Assembly: GCA_002753155.1 (NCBI GenBank)
Contig: PDZW01000025.1
Coordinates: forward strand, 1-44,054
Direction: 5' to 3'
DNA from: Alphaproteobacteria bacterium WMHbin7
Lineage (GTDB): Bacteria; Pseudomonadota; Alphaproteobacteria; Rhodospirillales; WMHbin7
DNA length: 44,054 nucleotides
Each line of letters begins with the position of its first letter. Within the stretch, counting starts at the first letter, position 1. Below, one piece after another: positions 9,151 through 18,913 of this stretch. The notes beneath the pieces are model-generated. The model worked only from the letters and a program-made list of their open reading frames with translations, did no database searches and was not told the origin of the DNA. Made by a program: the position numbers and the translations under genes.

Positions 9151-10208
9151 TTCTTCGCTGCCCGGACTGTTCGCACCGCCATGGTGACGATGAACAGCAG
9201 AATGGCCATTTCCCCCAGCGCGCCGCCGATCTGGCGGATGGGCGCGATTTCGTTGTGATCGCCGATCAGGCGCAGGATCAGGCTTAGGTGCAATAGCCCC
9301 AGCCAGACCAGCAAAAGCGGGTGATAGGGTGCTTCACGCTTAAGAACGGCGGGCAGAATCACTGGCGCGTGCCCGAAGATCATGGAAAAGACGAATCCCA
9401 GGAACAGGATGTGCAGGACAGCATCGTATTCGTAGCCGCCTGTTGGCATGCCGTGATGCAAAAGGGCGAAACCGCCCAGGCCCAGCCAGAAATAGCCCGC
9501 CGACAAGGCCAGCCCGATGAATCGGGAAAGCCCCGTTTGCATGAGATTGCGCCTGGCGATGTCGAAGACCAGAAGCCAAACGGCAAGCCCCAGGAAGGCT
9601 GATCCCAGGAGGCGGGGGGCGATGTCGCTGCCAGGCGTTGAGGCGGTTGCGCCGATCAGGATAAGGGCGACCAGCAGCAAAAGGCTGGGCGTACGTCCGC
9701 GTCGCGGGGGCAGGAAACGGGTGAGTTCCAGGCGCTCGCCCGCGATGGTGAGCGTAAGAAAAGCCATCCATAATCCCATCGCCTGGGGAAGGGGAAGGCC
9801 CAAAGCCCAGGCCAGGCTGCCCGCCGCCCCGCAAAGGGCGCCCAAGGCCATGATGGCGGCATGGAGGCTCTGCTGGCGGCGCAGCCCTTCCAGGGCTGAG
9901 AGGGACAGGATCACAGCACCTCCCGCCATCAGAAGGGGGGCATGGGGAAGTCCGGCCAGATAGAGCAGGGCGCCAACGCCGCTGAGCAGGGGGGCCCAAA
10001 AGGCCCAGCCCGTCTGAAGGGCAACGGCACGTTCAAGCCCGATCACCGTGGTCAAAAACCCCACGATCATCAAAGGGCCGTGTTGCAGGGCAAGATTGGG
10101 CGGACTGACGGGCAGAGTAAAACCCAGGCGCTCCAGTCCCGCCAGCAGCCCCGCCATCAGGGCGACGGCGCCAGGCGCCAGGAAAATCAGGCGGGGCCAA
10201 CGGTTCAA
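9117..10208 (-). CDS. Polytopic membrane protein, NnrS-like
   Basis: The protein is largely made of about eleven or twelve hydrophobic helices. The proposed start is TTG 10208, because the frame upstream lies inside the previous gene. TTG overlaps that gene's TGA (TTGA), and a GGGGGA ribosome site sits just before it; this gives 363 residues. Conserved-looking His residues occur in LQHGPLMIVGF, YEYDAVLHILFLGF and IFGHAPV, a pattern that recalls NnrS and related heme-copper-type membrane proteins linked to NO metabolism. The assignment to NnrS is weak. Tight coupling to a MIP18-family gene suggests a role tied to metal centres. Confidence 0.7.
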   Translation of the reverse strand: MNRWPRLIFLAPGAVALMAGLLAGLERLGFTLPVSPPNLALQHGPLMIVGFLTTVIGLERAVALQTGWAFWAPLLSGVGALLYLAGLPHAPLLMAGGAVILSLSALEGLRRQQSLHAAIMALGALCGAAGSLAWALGLPLPQAMGLWMAFLTLTIAGERLELTRFLPPRRGRTPSLLLLVALILIGATASTPGSDIAPRLLGSAFLGLAVWLLVFDIARRNLMQTGLSRFIGLALSAGYFWLGLGGFALLHHGMPTGGYEYDAVLHILFLGFVFSMIFGHAPVILPAVLKREAPYHPLLLVWLGLLHLSLILRLIGDHNEIAPIRQIGGALGEMAILLFIVTMAVRTVRAAKNQSTRTGAEKT

Positions 10209-10525
10209 GGCTTTTTCCCCCAGCCAAGCTGCGCTTTGGCGGCTGGGCTCATGCGGTCTTGCGACCAGAAAGGCTGTGCGAGCAGGCGCGCCGTGACCGC
10301 GATGCCGGGGGCGGCCTTCTCCAACACACGTTGCGCTTCGCATAAAAGGCTGTGGCCTTGCGGACAGGTGGGCGTGGTCATGATCAGGTCGATCTCGATT
10401 CCGTTGTGTCCGGATTCCAGCCGCTCCACCAGCCCCAGATCGACGATATTGACCCCCAGTTCAGGATCCTGCACCTGGGACTTCAAGGCATCGAGCAACC
10501 GGCTGCGTTCAAGAATTTGGGGCAT
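10205..10525 (-). CDS. MIP18/PaaD-family (DUF59) Fe-S assembly-like protein
   Basis: This 106-residue protein has the DUF59 hallmarks: DPELGVNIVDLGLV near residues 20-33 and MTTPTCPQGHSL, with the conserved Cys, near residue 53. Family members (PaaD, SufT, eukaryotic CIA2) help insert or mature Fe-S clusters in target enzymes. Here it is the first gene of a two-gene unit with the multi-helix membrane protein, joined by a TTGA overlap. The membrane protein or another enzyme could be the client; that is inference. The gene diverges from the EF-hand protein gene. Confidence 0.85.
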   Translation of the reverse strand: MPQILERSRLLDALKSQVQDPELGVNIVDLGLVERLESGHNGIEIDLIMTTPTCPQGHSLLCEAQRVLEKAAPGIAVTARLLAQPFWSQDRMSPAAKAQLGWGKKP

Positions 10526-10677
10526 GGTTTTTCCTATTTTGTGGGGCTGTTATAGTCCGCTTGGTCTTATCAAGCCTTGATTGTGGTGAAGTCTTGAAAA
10601 AATATCTTCTCTTCAGGCCCTTGCCCGCTGGCCGGTTCTCCCGGAAGATAAGCCGGAACGATCAAGGGGGGTTCGTC

Positions 10678-12885
10678 ATGACTGCCGCCAATGCTGTTTC
10701 ACATGTCTGGCGTTTTTTCAGGGCGGGTGGTTTCGATCAGGTCCGCCTGGAGAGTGGCGCCGATTTGAAAGCGCTGGCCAGTCTGGATCAAAAATTATGG
10801 GTGGCCCTGAGTTGCCCCACGCGCGGCGTCGAATTTGACGTCCGCACACTTGATCTGATCGATTCCGATCATGACGGTCGCATTCGGGCCGGAGAAATCC
10901 TGACCGCCGTCTCCTGGGCGCTAGATCGTCTGTCCGATCCCGAAGTGTTGCTAAAGGAAGGCGACAGCCTGCCCCTGTCGGCCATCGACGCCAGCCGTCC
11001 CGAGGGGGCGCGCATTCTGGCCTCGGCCAAGCGCATTCTGGCCAATATGGGCCGCAAGGATGCCGACAGCATTTCGCCTGACGATACGATGGATACCGAG
11101 CGGATTTTCGCCCAGACCCGCTTCAACGGTGACGGCGTGCTGCCGCCCGAGGCGACGGACGATGAGGAGGTTGCGGGCTTCATTCGCGCCATCATGGATC
11201 TGTGCGGCAGTCAGCCCGATCGTTCCGGCGCTCCGGGAATTACCCGAGAAGCCTTCGATCGATTCAGCACCGAGGTTCAGGCCTTTGCAGACTGGTGGAA
11301 ACAGTCAAGAACCGATGCCGCCATTCTTCCCTTGGGCGAGGCAACCATTGCCGCCCATGCCGCTTTCCTGGCGGTCAGGGACAAGATCGAGGATTACGTC
11401 ACCCGCTGCCATCTGGCGGCTTATGATTCCAGGGCCGAAGGGGCTTTGAACCGCTCCGAGGCGGATTATGTGGCCTTGGCGGGGCATCTGTTGTCAGCCA
11501 CGGCGGACGAAGTGGGCGAGTTTCCCCTGGCCCGGGTGGCTGCTTTGCGGTCTCTGCCTTTGGCCGAGGGGGTCAATCCGGCCTGGACAGAGCGCATGCA
11601 GACTTTCAGCGATCTGGTGGTGACTCCCCTTTTGGGAAAGACAGGCGAGCTGGATTTCTTAGGCTGGAAGAAGATCAAGGACGCCTTCGCGCCGTTCGAT
11701 TCCTGGCTGGCCGCCAAGCAGGGGGGGCTCGTCGAGAGCCTGCAGATCGAGCGCATCAACGCCTATCTTGATCATGGCGTTGCCGACAAGATCAGCGCTC
11801 TGATCGCCCAAGACGAGGCGGTAGAGGCCGAGGCCGACGCCATCGCCGAAGTGGACCGCCTTGTCCGCTACCGGCGCGATCTTCTCACGCTGCTCAACAA
11901 CTTCATCTCGTTTCGCGATTTCTATACGGGCCACAAGCGGGCCATTTTCCAGATTGGCACCTTGTATCTGGATGGCCGCAGTTGCGATCTGGTAGTCCGG
12001 GCGGACGATCCGGAAAAGCACGCCAAGCTGGCGACCTTGAGCCGTATCTGTCTGGTCTATTGCGATTGTGTGCGCCCTGCCAGCGACGAGCGCATGACCA
12101 TTGCCGCAGCCTTCACGGCGGGCGATGCCGACCAGATCGTGGTGGGGCGCAACGGCTTGTTCTATGATCAGCGGGGCCGCGACTGGGAAGCGACCGTCGT
12201 CAAGATCATCGATCATCCGATCAGCCTGCGTCAGGCCTTTTGGATGCCCTATCGCAAGGTGGGACAGACCATCAGCGCACAGATCGAAAAGGCAGCCGCG
12301 GCAAGGGCCGCCGCCCAGCAGCAGCGTGTGGTGGTGGTTTCGTCGAATCCTCTGGCTGGCGCAAAGCCTGCATCCGCTCCCACGCCTGCCGCGGCTCCCG
12401 CAGCAGGCGCACCTGCTCCCGCTCCGGCGCCGGGCGGCTTCGATGCCGGTCGCTTTGCTGGCATCTTCGCTGCCATCGGATTGGCCATCGGCGCCATCGG
12501 CACCGCCATCGCCTCGGTGGTGTCGAGTTTCTTAAGTCTTTCCTGGTGGCAGATGCCGCTGGCCCTGATCGGCGTGGTGGCCCTGTTCAGCGGGCCTTCC
12601 ATCCTGATCGCCTTCATGAAGCTGCGTCAGCGTAATCTGGGGCCCATTCTGGATGCCAACGGCTGGGCGGTGAATTCCAGAGCCAAGATCAACATCCCCT
12701 TCGGAACCTCGCTGACACATCTGGCCAAACTGCCCGAGGGGTCCGAGCGCGCTCTAAGCGATCCCTATGCCGAGAAACAGCCGCCCTGGAAGCTTTATCT
12801 GGTTCTGGGCTTCGTGGCGGCGGGTCTGGTCGGGCTGTGGTTTGCGGGTGGCGGCGACTGGCTGCGCCATTTCCTCAAGATCTGA
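10678..12885 (+). CDS. Large EF-hand protein with C-terminal membrane segments
   Basis: The frame opens at 10561, but ATG 10678 follows an AAGGGGGG ribosome site and gives 735 residues. An EF-hand-like loop [12 protein letters not shown] lies near residues 60-71, and a second, degenerate one ([16 protein letters not shown]) near 150, suggesting Ca2+ binding. A long soluble region follows, then an Ala/Pro-rich linker (about 560-585) and two hydrophobic segments near residues 595-645, plus another near the C-terminus ([17 protein letters not shown]). No catalytic domain is recognised. The 3' end overlaps rimO by 91 bases in convergent orientation. Function unknown. Confidence 0.85.
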   Translation: MTAANAVSHVWRFFRAGGFDQVRLESGADLKALASLDQKLWVALSCPTRGVEFDVRTLDLIDSDHDGRIRAGEILTAVSWALDRLSDPEVLLKEGDSLPLSAIDASRPEGARILASAKRILANMGRKDADSISPDDTMDTERIFAQTRFNGDGVLPPEATDDEEVAGFIRAIMDLCGSQPDRSGAPGITREAFDRFSTEVQAFADWWKQSRTDAAILPLGEATIAAHAAFLAVRDKIEDYVTRCHLAAYDSRAEGALNRSEADYVALAGHLLSATADEVGEFPLARVAALRSLPLAEGVNPAWTERMQTFSDLVVTPLLGKTGELDFLGWKKIKDAFAPFDSWLAAKQGGLVESLQIERINAYLDHGVADKISALIAQDEAVEAEADAIAEVDRLVRYRRDLLTLLNNFISFRDFYTGHKRAIFQIGTLYLDGRSCDLVVRADDPEKHAKLATLSRICLVYCDCVRPASDERMTIAAAFTAGDADQIVVGRNGLFYDQRGRDWEATVVKIIDHPISLRQAFWMPYRKVGQTISAQIEKAAAARAAAQQQRVVVVSSNPLAGAKPASAPTPAAAPAAGAPAPAPAPGGFDAGRFAGIFAAIGLAIGAIGTAIASVVSSFLSLSWWQMPLALIGVVALFSGPSILIAFMKLRQRNLGPILDANGWAVNSRAKINIPFGTSLTHLAKLPEGSERALSDPYAEKQPPWKLYLVLGFVAAGLVGLWFAGGGDWLRHFLKI

Positions 12886-14204
12886 AGCGGGCTGGCGATC
12901 AGATCGTATTCTTGGGTGCGCAGCACTTCGGCATCGACCAAGTCGCCAGGTTCGAGGGCGAGGTCGCTGGAAAGATGGACCACGCCGTCCACTTCCGGGG
13001 AATCGGCGATGCCTCTGCCGATGGCGCCCCATTTGTCCACTTCATCGACCAGCACCTCGATCCGCTTGCCCATCTTGTCCTTGAGCTTGGCGGCGCTGAT
13101 GCGCTGACTGGCCGCCATCAATCGTTCCCAGCGTTCCTGCTTGATCTTCTCGGGCACGGCGCCCGGCAGATCGTTGGCGGGTGCGCCCGAAACTGCCTCG
13201 TAGGTGAAGCAGCCCACGCGGTCCAGCCTGGCCGCTTCCAGCCATTCCAGCAGGAATCGGAAATCCTCGTCGGTTTCGCCGGGAAATCCCACGATGAAGG
13301 TCGAGCGCAAGACAAGTTCGGGAACGCGTTTACGCCAGTTTTGAATGCGCTCCAACGTGCGGTCTTGAAATCGGGGGCGGCGCATGGCCTTTAGAACGCG
13401 GGGGCTGGCATGCTGGAAGGGCATGTCGAGATAGGGCAGCACCAGTTCCTCTTCCATCAGCCCGATCAACTCGTCCGCCAGAGGATGAGGATAGACGTAA
13501 TGCAGACGCACCCAAACGCCCAGACGGCCCAGTTCGCGGGCCAGTTCGGGCAGGCGGGCTCTTACGGATCGGCCCTTCCAGTCGCTGGCGGCGTGTTTGA
13601 GGTCGCTGCCGTAGCTGGTGAGATCCTGGGCAATCACCAGCAGTTCGCGCACGCCTGAGGCCGCCAGGGCCTGGGCCTCGGCCAGAATGTCATTGGCCGG
13701 GCGGCTGACCTGGGGACCGCGCAGCTTGGGGATGATGCAAAAGCTGCAGGCATGATCGCAGCCTTCCGAAATCTTGAGATAGGCGTAATGCTTAGGCGTG
13801 AGGCGCAGGCCCTGAGCTGGCACCAGATCGAGATAGGGGGCGTGGGGTGCAGGCACTGCCCTGTGGACGGCATCGACCACCCGCTCGAACTGGCCCGGCC
13901 CGGTGACCGACAGGATATGCGGATAGCGCTCGCGCAAGGCCCCTTCGTCGCCTCCCATGCAGCCGGTCACGATGACCTTGCCATTCTCGGCCAGGGCTTC
14001 GGCGATGGCCTCGAAACTTTCGGCCCGCGCACTGTCCAGAAAGCCGCAGGTGTTGACGATGACGGCCTGGGCGCCCGCGTAATCCTTGGCGATCTCATAC
14101 CCTTCTGCTCGAAGCAGGGTGAGAATGCGCTCGGAATCGACCAGGGCCTTGGCGCAGCCCAGACTGATGATGCCGATACGGGCGGGTTTTTGCCTTGTTT
14201 TCAT
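12795..14204 (-). CDS. rimO: Ribosomal protein S12 methylthiotransferase RimO
   Basis: RimO adds a methylthio group to an Asp of ribosomal protein S12, using two Fe-S clusters. The 469-residue protein shows the N-terminal UPF0004 domain with conserved Cys in [21 protein letters not shown] and VTGCMGG, the radical-SAM motif [19 protein letters not shown] (C-x3-C-x2-C), and a C-terminal TRAM region. It ends with about 30 extra residues rich in Pro, Ser and Arg. This tail is the part that overlaps the convergent EF-hand gene, so it may be a late extension. An intrinsic terminator-like hairpin separates it from the upstream DUF3800 gene. Confidence 0.95.
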   Translation of the reverse strand: MKTRQKPARIGIISLGCAKALVDSERILTLLRAEGYEIAKDYAGAQAVIVNTCGFLDSARAESFEAIAEALAENGKVIVTGCMGGDEGALRERYPHILSVTGPGQFERVVDAVHRAVPAPHAPYLDLVPAQGLRLTPKHYAYLKISEGCDHACSFCIIPKLRGPQVSRPANDILAEAQALAASGVRELLVIAQDLTSYGSDLKHAASDWKGRSVRARLPELARELGRLGVWVRLHYVYPHPLADELIGLMEEELVLPYLDMPFQHASPRVLKAMRRPRFQDRTLERIQNWRKRVPELVLRSTFIVGFPGETDEDFRFLLEWLEAARLDRVGCFTYEAVSGAPANDLPGAVPEKIKQERWERLMAASQRISAAKLKDKMGKRIEVLVDEVDKWGAIGRGIADSPEVDGVVHLSSDLALEPGDLVDAEVLRTQEYDLIASPLQILRKWRSQSPPPANHSPTRPAATKPRTR

Positions 14205-14265
14205 GTCGCTTTTTTAGCCTCTGATCTGTGTGGGCAGGTGCATGCGTTCGTGGGAATGACTTGAC

Positions 14266-14310
14266 AAAAACCCGCCAAGCGTGTGATCCTCACAGAGTGG
14301 CAAGCGCGGG
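14266..14310 (-). terminator. Intrinsic terminator-like hairpin after the DUF3800 gene
   Basis: On the minus strand CCCGC (14310-14306) pairs with GCGGG (14275-14271), and the inner part holds a perfect TGTGA/TCACA hairpin. The outer stem is followed at once by TTTTTGTC (14270 downward). This would end transcription coming from the DUF3800 gene, before rimO starts at 14204. The stem is interrupted, so strength is uncertain. Confidence 0.6.
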
Positions 14311-14379
14311 ATTTACTAGAGGCCGCTTCTCGTAGGTGGCAGCCCGAATGGGTCGGATCCTCGTAACCCGGGGCCATGT
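14311..14379 (-). other. Structured 3' untranslated segment / possible small RNA body
   Basis: This non-coding stretch between the DUF3800 stop and the terminator can form two mutually exclusive hairpins: GGGT/ACCC (14350-14353 with 14366-14369) enclosing GAGGATC in the loop, and CCC/GGG (14343-14345 with 14350-14352). GAGGATC recurs in the terminator hairpin (14285-14291). Repeated loop sequences plus a terminator suggest a small RNA or regulated 3' UTR. No known RNA family was recognised. Confidence 0.3.
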
Positions 14380-15183
14380 TTACAGCAAGCGCTCGAGATT
14401 GTTTGTCTCGGGCGCTTTCGTTTTCAAGGTTGCGAAATCTTCGGGCCAAAGCTTAATTCCATAACCGAGGACAGATTTCTGTCGACGATAGAGTGTTTGC
14501 TTCAAATATGGCAAATACGAAGGCTCTGTCTCGCCATAGCGGTTGACCTTCACGCCAAAATGCAATCCTGAAGCAATGGCGTCGGCGACCTGTAGTCCAG
14601 CCATTCTTGAATGTTCGATGGAAGAAATCCGGGAAGGATCAATCACTGTTCTATCGACCTGCACTTGCTGAGGTGTGTTTTCGGACTGGGAAAGGAGCAG
14701 TCGCAGATAGCTCCTGATTTCGTCATAGGACATATTGCTTCTGTTCGAAAAGATGATCCGGGCAAACCCGTCTCCCTCTCCGTCGTTTCGGTAGTCGCGG
14801 CAAAGCCAGGAAACCCTCTCTAGCAGCATTCTTGTGGCATAGCGATAAAGCAGATATTTCCTGTTTTGAAACTTTTCAGGCTCGGAAATGGCTGGCTTGT
14901 AAATCAGGATGCTGACGCTTCGCAAGGGAAGCTCACCAACCCGTCTGACATACGGTACGCGCTGTTCGTGTTTCAAATCGACAAAGTGCAGAGGAGTCTT
15001 ATGAGGCTTTCCCAATAGTTCGCGAACCTCTTTGAGGCAAGAAACCATTTTCAGGTCATTGCTTCTGCGAACGATGGCAGCAGATAGAGCGAACCACCGG
15101 GAGCTGCCGCTTCCATCGCTGTTAAAGACAAAGCCTTCGTCACCGGATTCGTCAATATACACAACGAAGCTGGATTCCATCAT
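14380..15183 (-). CDS. DUF3800 domain protein
   Basis: The protein has YIDESGDEG near its N-terminus and LQVADAIASGLHFG near the C-terminus, the two hallmarks of DUF3800, a family with an RNase H-like fold often found in mobile and defence regions. The frame extends to a TTG at 15210, but the adjacent ATG codons at 15183 and 15180 start right before the first conserved strand, so 15183 (267 residues) is preferred. The acidic residues in the two motifs may bind metal. It is a single-gene unit with its own terminator. No biochemical role is established. Confidence 0.85.
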   Translation of the reverse strand: MMESSFVVYIDESGDEGFVFNSDGSGSSRWFALSAAIVRRSNDLKMVSCLKEVRELLGKPHKTPLHFVDLKHEQRVPYVRRVGELPLRSVSILIYKPAISEPEKFQNRKYLLYRYATRMLLERVSWLCRDYRNDGEGDGFARIIFSNRSNMSYDEIRSYLRLLLSQSENTPQQVQVDRTVIDPSRISSIEHSRMAGLQVADAIASGLHFGVKVNRYGETEPSYLPYLKQTLYRRQKSVLGYGIKLWPEDFATLKTKAPETNNLERLL

Positions 15184-15287
15184 CAGGCCCCAAGTTCTTT
15201 CAGAGGACAATCATATAACAAGGCAGAAGGGTATCTTCCTTAATGGAGTCTTGCTCATGGTGGCCTTTATAAGGCAGAACTATCCCC

Positions 15288-16148
15288 ATGATGAAGCGCT
15301 TCGTTCGCCTTTTTGCGGCCTTTGGGCTGATCCTCGTTTTTCTGCCTCAACCAGCGGCGGGCGAGGGGCCTTATCGCCGCCTGCCCTGGCATCTGGTGGA
15401 TGTGTACTGGACGCTGGACCCGTCCGTTGAGGAACAGACCTTCCAGGAAATCACCATGGACGTGACCATCGAGGGCGACCCCTTGGCCAGCCCGCCCCTG
15501 TTCATTTCGCCGATCAGCGTGCTAAGGCTGGGCGAAGCCAGGGCCTATGCCGGATTGCAGACCTGGGTCAAACACGATCCCGAGGGACATCGGGGGCCGG
15601 GCCTTATCTTCTCGCGCTTTGGCGAGCGCAGGCTGGACCGCTTGCGGGTGGCGCCCGGCGGCACCTTCGAAAGTGCGGGCTATGAGGGCGATTTCATCAG
15701 TGTGCGCCACGGCATGCCCTGGGGTGCTGGGCAATATGTCGCCAAGCTGCAATCCGAGCCCAAGCCCACGGCACCCGACGGCGAACGCTGGCTGACCTTC
15801 CAGGTCTGTCTGAAGATCGAGGCCAGTTGCGGCAAGGCGGGCGATCTCGCTTTTCCCAATCCGAACGTGGCGATGCAGCGCAAATTCTATTCCTTCGTCG
15901 AGATCTACGACAAGCTGATCGACGAAAGCCAGATCACCCCCGTCACCGTCACCTTTGGACCGCCCCGGGTGAATGGCAAACCGGTCAATGTGGTAAAGGC
16001 GCTGGCGATCTATCCGGCCAATGTGCCCTTTCGGGCGCGCTCCTTTAGAACCAGCGATGGCGGGGTCAAGGTGATCATCGGCGAGCGTCGTTCGCCCCTG
16101 GAACTGCCCGAGCAGGGGGGCTACCGGCGCGAACAGGTGTTGCCGTGA
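15288..16148 (+). CDS. Exported protein of unknown function
   Basis: This 286-residue protein begins with a signal peptide (MMKRFVRLFAAFGLILVFLP, cleavage likely near the AAG at residues 24-26). The mature part is rich in beta-type sequence, with ISPISVLRLGEARAYAGLQTW and an FSRFGERR segment, and two Cys (VCLKIEASCG) that could form a disulfide. I do not recognise the family; it faintly recalls DUF3472-type carbohydrate-associated proteins. Its stop overlaps the start of hrpB by four bases (GTGA), so the two are translationally coupled. Confidence 0.8.
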   Translation: MMKRFVRLFAAFGLILVFLPQPAAGEGPYRRLPWHLVDVYWTLDPSVEEQTFQEITMDVTIEGDPLASPPLFISPISVLRLGEARAYAGLQTWVKHDPEGHRGPGLIFSRFGERRLDRLRVAPGGTFESAGYEGDFISVRHGMPWGAGQYVAKLQSEPKPTAPDGERWLTFQVCLKIEASCGKAGDLAFPNPNVAMQRKFYSFVEIYDKLIDESQITPVTVTFGPPRVNGKPVNVVKALAIYPANVPFRARSFRTSDGGVKVIIGERRSPLELPEQGGYRREQVLP

Positions 16149-18640
16149 CGCTTTGGGCGCCAGCCCTGCCCATCGACGCCTGTCTTCCCGATCTGTCCAA
16201 GGCCCTGGCTGGCACTTCCGCAGTCGTGCTGGAAGCCCCTCCGGGGGCGGGCAAAAGTACCCGCGTTCCCCTGGCTCTGCTGGACCAGCCCTGGCTTTCA
16301 GGGAACCGCATTCTGATGCTGGAGCCCAGGCGTCTGGCCGCGCGCGCCGTGGCTTCGCGCATGAGTGCGACACTGGGCGAGGCGGTGGGCGGCACGGTGG
16401 GCTATCGGGTGCGCCTGGAGTCCAAACTATCGGCCAGAACCCGTATCGAGGTGGTGACCGAGGGAATCCTGACCAGGCGCATGCAGACCGATCCTGATCT
16501 GGTGGGTGTCGGGCTGGTGATCTTTGACGAATTTCACGAACGCTCGCTGGATGCCGATCTGGGCCTCGCCTTGTGTCTTGAGGCGCAGGCCGCCTTGCGG
16601 CCGGACCTGAAAATCCTGGTCATGTCGGCGACCCTGGATGGCGAGCGGATCGCAGGGCTGCTGAAGGGGGCACCGGTCGTGCGCTCAGAGGGCAGGCTGT
16701 TTGCCGTCGAGACGCGCTATCTCGAGCGGCCCATGAAGGAGCGCTTCGAAGACGAGATGGCCCGCCTGATCCGCCGCGCCCTGGCAGAGGAAGGCGAGGG
16801 CGACGCGTTGGCCTTTCTGCCCGGCGAGGCCGAGATCAAGCGCGTGGCCGAGCGCCTGGGCGATGTCGGGGCTGAAGTGATGCCGCTGTATGGCGCTCTG
16901 CCCATCGAGGCGCAGGACCGTGCCCTGGCGCCCAGCCCGCCGGGAAGGCGCAAGCTGGTGCTGGCGACCACGATCGCCGAGACCAGCCTGACCATCGAAG
17001 GGGTGCGCATCGTCATCGATGGCGGGCTGAAACGCGCCTCGCGTTTCGATCCGGCCTCGGGCATGGGCCGACTTGAAACAGTGCGTGTTTCCAGAGCCTC
17101 GGCCACCCAGCGCCAAGGTCGTGCCGGACGCCTTGGTCCGGGTGTCTGCTATCGCTTGTGGCTCGAGCCCGAGGACAGGGCGCTGGCCCCCTTCGATCTG
17201 CCGGAAATGCTGGAAGCCGATCTGGCACCCCTGGCCCTGGCCCTGGCGGAATGGGGTGTCAACGATCCCGCCACCCTCTCATGGCTCGATTCACCGCCTG
17301 CCGCCGCCTATGCCCAGGCGGTTTCGCTGCTGAAAAGTCTCGAAGCCCTGGATGGGCAAGGCCGCATTACGGCGCTTGGGCGTGCGATGGCGCGCTTGCC
17401 CGTGCATCCGCGTCTGGCCCATATGATCTGCCGGGGCAGAGAGATGGGCGAGGGAGGGACAGCCTGCCTGCTGGCCGCCCTGATGTCCGAGCGCGATATT
17501 CTTTCGGGCGGGCGCGATGCCGATCTGCGCTTGCGTCTTGATCTGGCTTCTGATCGCAAGGCGGCGGCACCCCCTGGATTTCATCTGCATCGAGGCGCCG
17601 TGCAGCGCGTACGTGACATGGCGGCTCAGTTGCGGCGTTCGGCAGGCGTTGAAGGGGCTGAGGTTAATGCCGACTCCTGCGGCAGGCTGGTGGCCCTGGC
17701 CTATCCCGACCGCATCGCACAGCGCCGGGGTGGTCGCGGACTTTATCGCCTCTCGGGCGGGCGCGGCGGCAAGCTGAACGAGGAAGATCCCCTGGCGGGC
17801 TCTGACTTCCTGGCGGTGGCGCATCTGGATGGAGCCGGGGCGGACGGGCGCATCTTCCTGGCAGCACCATTGGCCTTGGCGGAGTTGGAACAGGCCTTCG
17901 AGCGCGAGATGGAAGAAAGCGCCTTTGTTGAATGGGATGCCCGCGAGGAAGCCGTGAAGGCGCGCCGTCAGAAGCGTCTGGGCCAGTTGGTGCTGTCCGA
18001 CAAACCGCTTCCCGATCCCGAACCGTCCCTGGTGGTCGCGGCCCTGATCGAGGGAATTCGCAGGATGGGGCTGGTGGTGCTGCCCTGGAGCAAGGAGGCC
18101 TCGCGCTTTCGCTCGCGTCTTCGCTTCATTGCCCGGCATCGGCCCGGCGAGGATTGGCCCGACGCTTCCGACGAGGGGTTGCTGGGGAATTTGGAAAACT
18201 GGCTGGCCCCCTATCTGGCGGGCATGACACGCAGGCCTGAACTGGCCAAGCTTGACCTTCTGGAAGCTCTGAAGGCCCAACTGCCCTGGGAGATGCAACG
18301 CAGGCTGGACCAGCAAGCACCCGAGCGCATCGAGGTTCCCTCGGGCAACGCGCATGCCGTCGATTACGGCGATGGCGAGGCGCCGCTGCTGGCCGTCAAG
18401 CTGCAAGAGATGTTCGGAGCCGAAGAGGGGCCGTCGGTGTTGGAGGGACAGGTCCCGATCACGCTGCATCTGCTTTCACCCTCGCAGCGACCGCTGGCGG
18501 TGACGCAGGATCTTAAAAGCTTTTGGGCGAACGCTTACCCTTCGGTGAAGGGCGAGATGCGCGGGCGCTATCCGCGCCATCCCTGGCCGGACGATCCACT
18601 GACCGCACCTGCGACCGCGCGGACGAAGAAGCGGATGTGA
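16145..18640 (+). CDS. hrpB: ATP-dependent helicase HrpB
   Basis: HrpB is a DEAH-box RNA helicase-like protein. The 831-residue length fits the family. Motifs are Walker A APPGAGKST (residues 31-39), the DEAH-type box IFDEFHERS, motif III MSATLDG, and motifs V and VI in TTIAETSLTIEGVRIVIDGG and QRQGRAGRLGPG. The C-terminal HrpB-specific region is present. It starts with GTG 16145, overlapping the stop of the exported-protein gene. A ParE-type TA pair converges just after it. Confidence 0.95.
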   Translation: MTLWAPALPIDACLPDLSKALAGTSAVVLEAPPGAGKSTRVPLALLDQPWLSGNRILMLEPRRLAARAVASRMSATLGEAVGGTVGYRVRLESKLSARTRIEVVTEGILTRRMQTDPDLVGVGLVIFDEFHERSLDADLGLALCLEAQAALRPDLKILVMSATLDGERIAGLLKGAPVVRSEGRLFAVETRYLERPMKERFEDEMARLIRRALAEEGEGDALAFLPGEAEIKRVAERLGDVGAEVMPLYGALPIEAQDRALAPSPPGRRKLVLATTIAETSLTIEGVRIVIDGGLKRASRFDPASGMGRLETVRVSRASATQRQGRAGRLGPGVCYRLWLEPEDRALAPFDLPEMLEADLAPLALALAEWGVNDPATLSWLDSPPAAAYAQAVSLLKSLEALDGQGRITALGRAMARLPVHPRLAHMICRGREMGEGGTACLLAALMSERDILSGGRDADLRLRLDLASDRKAAAPPGFHLHRGAVQRVRDMAAQLRRSAGVEGAEVNADSCGRLVALAYPDRIAQRRGGRGLYRLSGGRGGKLNEEDPLAGSDFLAVAHLDGAGADGRIFLAAPLALAELEQAFEREMEESAFVEWDAREEAVKARRQKRLGQLVLSDKPLPDPEPSLVVAALIEGIRRMGLVVLPWSKEASRFRSRLRFIARHRPGEDWPDASDEGLLGNLENWLAPYLAGMTRRPELAKLDLLEALKAQLPWEMQRRLDQQAPERIEVPSGNAHAVDYGDGEAPLLAVKLQEMFGAEEGPSVLEGQVPITLHLLSPSQRPLAVTQDLKSFWANAYPSVKGEMRGRYPRHPWPDDPLTAPATARTKKRM

Positions 18641-18643
18641 AAT

Positions 18644-18913
18644 TCAGGGATATTCCTGCCTAGCATGCAGGATGCCCAATATTTCGATCAACTGCGTGAC
18701 CCGGTAGACGATCAGATAGTTGGGATGGACGACGATTTCCCGGGTTCCAGCCACCCGCCCCTGGCGATAAAGATAGGGATGTTCGGGTAAAGACTGAATG
18801 GCCGCTTCGATCGCCTGAAACAATCTGTCGGCGGCGGCGGGATTGCGTTCGTCGATATAGTCGAGGATAGCCCAGAGATCGGCCAGCGCCTCGGCGCGCC
18901 ACTCAACCCGCAT
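18644..18913 (-). CDS. ParE/RelE-family toxin
   Basis: This 89-residue protein fits the RelE/ParE plasmid-stabilisation fold: it opens with VEWRAEALADLWAILDYI and ends with YLIVYRVTQLIEILGILHAR, the typical last strands. ParE toxins inhibit gyrase and RelE toxins cleave mRNA; the sequence alone favours the ParE-like branch. The antitoxin gene precedes it with 11 bases of overlap. Its stop is 3 bases from the convergent hrpB stop. Confidence 0.88.
   Translation of the reverse strand: MRVEWRAEALADLWAILDYIDERNPAAADRLFQAIEAAIQSLPEHPYLYRQGRVAGTREIVVHPNYLIVYRVTQLIEILGILHARQEYP

Noticed and set aside
9117..10343. Longer version of the NnrS-like protein starting at 10343
   Set aside because: The extra 45 residues lie inside the MIP18-family gene and are Arg/Gly/Pro-rich; TTG 10208 with a ribosome site fits better.
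17291..18469. 392-codon frame antisense to hrpB
   Set aside because: It lies entirely inside a gene confirmed by helicase motifs and has no recognisable features of its own.
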